From IMG/VR virus record IMGVR_UViG_3300029258_000930, positions 1 through 42,933 of that record: DNA of 42,933 nt, one strand, 5' to 3'. Shown here in pieces: positions 40,770 through 42,933 of the stretch. The notes beneath the pieces were generated by a model. It saw only the letters and a list, made by a program, of their open reading frames with translations. It was not told the DNA's origin and made no database searches. Position 1 is the stretch's first letter; every line of letters begins with the position of its first letter. A program made the position numbers and the translations under genes. This DNA is from a virus.

Positions 40770-40964
40770 CTATCCTTGGTTATATTTAAAAAATCTATCT
40801 TTATATTTCTTTAACAGCTTCTCGTTAGGCTTTATTTTTTCTGTTTCAAATATATAGTCTTCAGCAGAATCAACAGCAGCTTTATACCTGCGGATTTCTC
40901 TAGTATCTAATATAGTCTTTATTAATTTAAATCCTTCAGATATAGCTTTAGCTATTTCATTCAT
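40770..40964 (-). CDS. Small helical protein of the lysis region
   Basis: A 64-residue protein, MNEIAKAISEGFKLIKTILD at the start, then TREIRRYKAAVDSAEDYIFE and a Lys-rich end. It is preceded by TGGAG and is packed 1 base after the holin-like gene and 2 bases before the membrane protein gene. No transmembrane helix is seen; an amphipathic N-terminal helix is likely. Phages often have such a protein beside the holin. Function unknown. Confidence 0.55.
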   Translation of the reverse strand: MNEIAKAISEGFKLIKTILDTREIRRYKAAVDSAEDYIFETEKIKPNEKLLKKYKDRFFKYNQG

Positions 40965-40965
40965 A

Positions 40966-41142
40966 TTAACTCCAGCTTACTGGGTCTTTTGTGATTGTTC
41001 TTAAAACAATATTAATTACAGCTAAAATAGTGCCTTGAATTTCTAAATTAATTAACTCTTTTCCTGTGATTCCTTGGACTGTCATAGCTACTAATCCAAC
41101 TACGTTTGTCCAAAATGTTTTACTAGTGAATATTGATTTCAT
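40966..41142 (-). CDS. Holin-like small membrane protein
   Basis: A 58-residue protein: MKSIFTSKTFWTNVVGLVAM, then a short hydrophilic turn and IQGTILAVINIVLRTITKDP. The pattern 'S-K-T-F-W-x-N-V-x-...-G-x-...-I-x-A-V-I-N-I-x-L-R-x-I-T-K-x-P' is widespread in small phage proteins annotated as holins. Two hydrophobic segments fit a class II holin-like topology. AGGAG stands 8 bases before ATG 41142. It is below the usual ORF length cutoff and easily missed. It is the best lysis candidate in the window; no endolysin gene is recognised next to it. Confidence 0.7.
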   Translation of the reverse strand: MKSIFTSKTFWTNVVGLVAMTVQGITGKELINLEIQGTILAVINIVLRTITKDPVSWS

Positions 41143-41302
41143 TATTTATCTCCTGTTTTTGTCGTTCTTCCATCTTGGTTTTTATTCCTGCTATCTCTAA
41201 TATGTCATCAAGAATCTCAAGCCTATGTATCGCTGTCTTGATTGCTTGTCTGGTCTTGTAATACTCTACCTGTATTGTCATCAACATTTCGTCGTTGTTC
41301 AT
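41123..41302 (-). CDS. Small helical hypothetical protein
   Basis: A 59-residue protein from ATG 41302 (AGGGAG about 10 bases upstream); an alternative ATG at 41311 lies directly on that site. It reads MNNDEMLMTIQVEYYKTRQA and ends EINNEINIH, mainly charged helix. Its 3' end overlaps the holin-like gene start by 20 bases. No family recognised. It shares about 80 bases with another small frame (41223-41396), so one of the two may not be expressed. Confidence 0.5.
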   Translation of the reverse strand: MNNDEMLMTIQVEYYKTRQAIKTAIHRLEILDDILEIAGIKTKMEERQKQEINNEINIH

Positions 41303-41396
41303 AGCTTCCATACTCCCTGCTTATTGGACAAAGTTTATTTTCACAAAAAGGTCTATGTTTTAAACTACAATTTTGGCATATACTGAATGTACTCAT
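41223..41396 (-). CDS. Possible small four-cysteine protein
   Basis: A 57-residue frame whose ATG overlaps the upstream stop (ATGA at 41396-41393), with AGGAAT 9 bases before it. The N-terminal third has ICQNCSLKHRPFCENKLCPI, four Cys that could hold a zinc ion. The C-terminal part lies over the start of the next gene in another frame and has low-complexity polar sequence. Coupled start and Cys pattern argue for a real gene; the overlap argues for caution. Confidence 0.45.
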   Translation of the reverse strand: MSTFSICQNCSLKHRPFCENKLCPISREYGSYEQRRNVDDNTGRVLQDQTSNQDSDT

Positions 41397-41737
41397 TTCT
41401 TTAATTCCTGTATTTCTTTGCATTTTGCTTTCATATCTTTAATTTCCCGTTTGGTATCTTCAATTCCTTGTATGATGCCTCTTTGGTCAAAATCACCACA
41501 AACAGCATCCCTTATCTGCCTCATGGTTGTATCTAACAAATCAAACTTAAGATTCATATCTTGAAACTTATGATTTAAGTTTTTAGTAAAAGTGTTCTCT
41601 AACCATTCATGCGATACTTTTTTATTGATTTTATTTAACATAACCCAACACCATCCTGCTAAAAATAAAAACCCAGAAACACATATTCCCAAGCCCCACA
41701 TAAGGACTTTCCAAAGTTGTGCAAGTTGTTGTTCCAT
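41393..41737 (-). CDS. Membrane-anchored coiled-coil protein, spanin-like candidate
   Basis: A 114-residue protein: one N-terminal membrane helix (VLMWGLGICVSGFLFLAGWC), then a periplasmic-type domain with KFQDMNLKFDLLDTTMRQIR and a C-terminal coiled coil (IEDTKREIKDMKAKCKEIQE). This topology, small size and place beside the holin-like gene fit an inner-membrane spanin or another envelope protein, but no partner lipoprotein is visible. AAGGAG precedes the ATG. Confidence 0.5.
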   Translation of the reverse strand: MEQQLAQLWKVLMWGLGICVSGFLFLAGWCWVMLNKINKKVSHEWLENTFTKNLNHKFQDMNLKFDLLDTTMRQIRDAVCGDFDQRGIIQGIEDTKREIKDMKAKCKEIQELKK

Positions 41738-41746
41738 AACATCTCC

Positions 41747-42052
41747 TTATTTAATATAAGTGTCTATTGCTGTTTTTTCTTCTGTAAGTTTTGCAACTTT
41801 TTCAGTATATGAGGCTAAGTCATTATCTGTAACAGGTTTTACTGTCTCTGTTAAATATTCTTTCAATATAACTCTTTTAGCGTCATCATCAGCATAAGCA
41901 AAAGCTACTGTCTCTGTTAAATATTCTTTCAATATAACTCTTTTAGCGTCATCATCAGCATAAGCAAAAGCTACTAAATCATCAAACTTTCTTTTAGATA
42001 CAGCAAACATTATGTAAGAATTTCCGTATCCTATTTCTTCTGGTGTAAGCAT
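41747..42052 (-). CDS. Small acidic protein with internal 22-residue duplication
   Basis: A 101-residue protein starting LTPEEIGYGNSYIMFAVSKR. Residues about 27-70 contain the 22-residue unit VAFAYADDDAKRVILKEYLT-ET twice without a change. The C terminus is a charged helix (EKVAKLTEEKTAIDTYIK). The start overlaps the stop of the tail gene as TAATG, with AGGGGG upstream, so it is cotranslated with it. It could be a tail-fibre assembly chaperone, which often follow fibre genes, but I cannot show that. Confidence 0.6.
   Translation of the reverse strand: MLTPEEIGYGNSYIMFAVSKRKFDDLVAFAYADDDAKRVILKEYLTETVAFAYADDDAKRVILKEYLTETVKPVTDNDLASYTEKVAKLTEEKTAIDTYIK
41841..41972 (-). repeat. Exact 66-bp tandem duplication
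   Basis: 41841-41906 and 41907-41972 are identical in every base and keep the reading frame of the 41747-42052 gene. The lack of any silent difference means a very recent event, or an assembly artefact of a collapsed or expanded repeat. Confidence 0.95.
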
Positions 42053-42933
42053 TAAATACCCCCTCTGCTTTTAGTTTCTTTAAATTTATCTTTTATCAAG
42101 ACCTCTCTTAAAACAATAGGGTCATCTCTATCGCCTACAGTTACACGCCCTCTAATAGTTTTATATCCAGACTTTCTTATAAAATACTCCCAATCTCTGT
42201 AAGAAGAAACGTTAGGAATACCCATAACAAACCCAGTACCCTCTAGTACCGCGTAAACAAACCTTACGAGCTGTTCTTCAATATTTCCGTCAGAATCAGT
42301 ATTTTCCGTAAATGCGTTAGCCCTAGAAACAGAATCCCCTCTCCAATTACAGGTAACAGTTGCTCCTTCTATTGGCTCGCCATCTTCTCCCACAACATTG
42401 CAGTTGAAAGATTTATAATTGTCAAAGACTGTTGTTGCTCCTAAGAATATTTCTACATAGGGGTCGCATTTACAATCAATTAAAGTTTTTGTACTATTGC
42501 AAATAAAACCAGCATCTGAAAACCTTTCATCTGTCTCTACATCTCTTAGTGTTGCGTCTGTAACAGCAGTTACCCAGTAGTTTGAAGCACCATAAATCTT
42601 CATTTTATTTATTGCTGTATTAGCACTACCTACAAGTAGGTTTACATTATTCATAGTTGTATCATATATCTTACTTGACTCTTGCGTGAAGAAGGTTTGT
42701 GCTCCACCTGGATTATAACCAAGTTCAAGTCTGTTTGAAAAAATAGCACCTCTGAAACAGTGTGCTCCCCCAATCGTACTGTTAAAGAAATAAGAATTTG
42801 TTTTTTCTCCTGTTTGAAAAGTATATATTCCTCCGTTAATCGGAGTAAGAACCTTACTACCAGAATGTGCGAAAGAATCCCAATCGTCTGCAACATCAGA
42901 TAAGTAGCCTATTCCATGCTGTATGTATGACCT
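42052..42933 (-). CDS. Tail protein C-terminal part, 5' end cut by the window edge
   Basis: The frame is open from the right edge (RSYIQHGIGYLSDVADDWDS) to a stop at 42052, 293 residues. An internal ATG at 42654 would give 200 residues, but the open upstream frame matches the left-edge CDS. The segment has FFNSTIGGAHCFRGAIFSNR, repeated beta-strand patterns and a C-terminal unit with VVGEDGEPIEGATVTCNWRG, an Ig-like carboxypeptidase-regulatory-type pattern (G-x-P-I-x-GA-x-V). The end is charged (LIKDKFKETKSRGG). With the left-edge part it makes one adhesin-like tail protein of about 542 residues. Confidence 0.78.
   Translation of the reverse strand, partial: RSYIQHGIGYLSDVADDWDSFAHSGSKVLTPINGGIYTFQTGEKTNSYFFNSTIGGAHCFRGAIFSNRLELGYNPGGAQTFFTQESSKIYDTTMNNVNLLVGSANTAINKMKIYGASNYWVTAVTDATLRDVETDERFSDAGFICNSTKTLIDCKCDPYVEIFLGATTVFDNYKSFNCNVVGEDGEPIEGATVTCNWRGDSVSRANAFTENTDSDGNIEEQLVRFVYAVLEGTGFVMGIPNVSSYRDWEYFIRKSGYKTIRGRVTVGDRDDPIVLREVLIKDKFKETKSRGGI
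42444..42933. repeat. Right copy of imperfect terminal redundancy
   Basis: Ungapped counterpart of bases 1-490. Differences cluster in the middle and left thirds; the right-most 80 bases are identical to the left copy. By my translation about 23 of the 30 changes alter residues, for example TCT versus GAC, GGT versus TCA and AAA versus GCA codons, which is unusual for random drift. Confidence 0.85.

Noticed and set aside
1-42933. tRNA genes and a T7-type RNA polymerase
   Set aside because: I found no cloverleaf-type sequence with a T-loop consensus on either strand and no long frame with single-subunit polymerase motifs.

Overview
The window looks like an essentially complete genome of a lytic, short-tailed (podovirus-type) bacteriophage of a bacterium that uses strong AGGAGG-type ribosome binding sites and sigma70-like promoters. 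The host cannot be named from the sequence. The first 490 bases and the last 490 bases are the same stretch of one tail gene (30 mismatches by hand alignment, no indels, same reading frame). The simplest reading is a circular or circularly permuted genome of about 42.44 kb whose two ends were taken from two different alleles.

Layout on the circle. One long leftward (minus-strand) late operon starts at a promoter near 24.93 kb. It runs through an unknown first gene, putative small terminase, large terminase, a small portal-linked protein, portal, Bbp19-like protein, a signal-peptide protein, scaffold, major capsid protein and a head accessory protein. A terminator near 16.67 kb follows. Then come tail tube A (gp11-like), nozzle (gp12-like), a gp13-like GNAT-fold protein, internal virion proteins gp14- and gp15-like, a 1541-residue ejection protein in the gp16 position, a gp17-like tail fibre, and a string of small tail or receptor-binding genes (coiled coil, double LamG, DDDH-motif fibre). 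The operon leaves the left edge and re-enters at the right edge with the end of the tail gene. It finishes with a probable lysis cluster (TM plus coiled-coil protein, holin-like protein, multi-pass membrane protein) that stops near 40.30 kb. The gene order is that of T7 genes 8 to 17, including a capsid-distal terminator, but no T7-type RNA polymerase is present.

A noncoding, divergent control region (24.84-25.75 kb) carries 34-bp iteron-like repeats, palindromes, AT-rich stretches and two sigma70-like promoters pointing away from each other; it is the best candidate replication origin. Rightward (plus strand) from it come a GATC-rich island (DUF932 protein, Gp88-like protein, small ORFs, an HTH protein) and then a second promoter. 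That promoter drives a replication module: AlpA/MerR-like HTH, PrimPol-VapE-type primase-helicase, SNF2 helicase fused to an extra C-terminal protein, DUF2800 nuclease, DUF2815/Enc34-type ssDNA-binding protein, family A DNA polymerase, zinc-ribbon protein, DUF5664-type protein and RuvC-like resolvase. Small accessory genes follow, including a hexapeptide-repeat beta-helix protein and a frame-disrupted DNA adenine methyltransferase. The two operons converge near 40.29 kb.

Thus a T7-like virion is joined to a replication cassette more familiar from siphoviruses and prophages of low-GC bacteria, and all transcription seems to rely on host RNA polymerase. I see no integrase, tRNA, CRISPR array or recognisable endolysin. 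All identifications are by eye from translated motifs, gene order and family knowledge; no database search was run.
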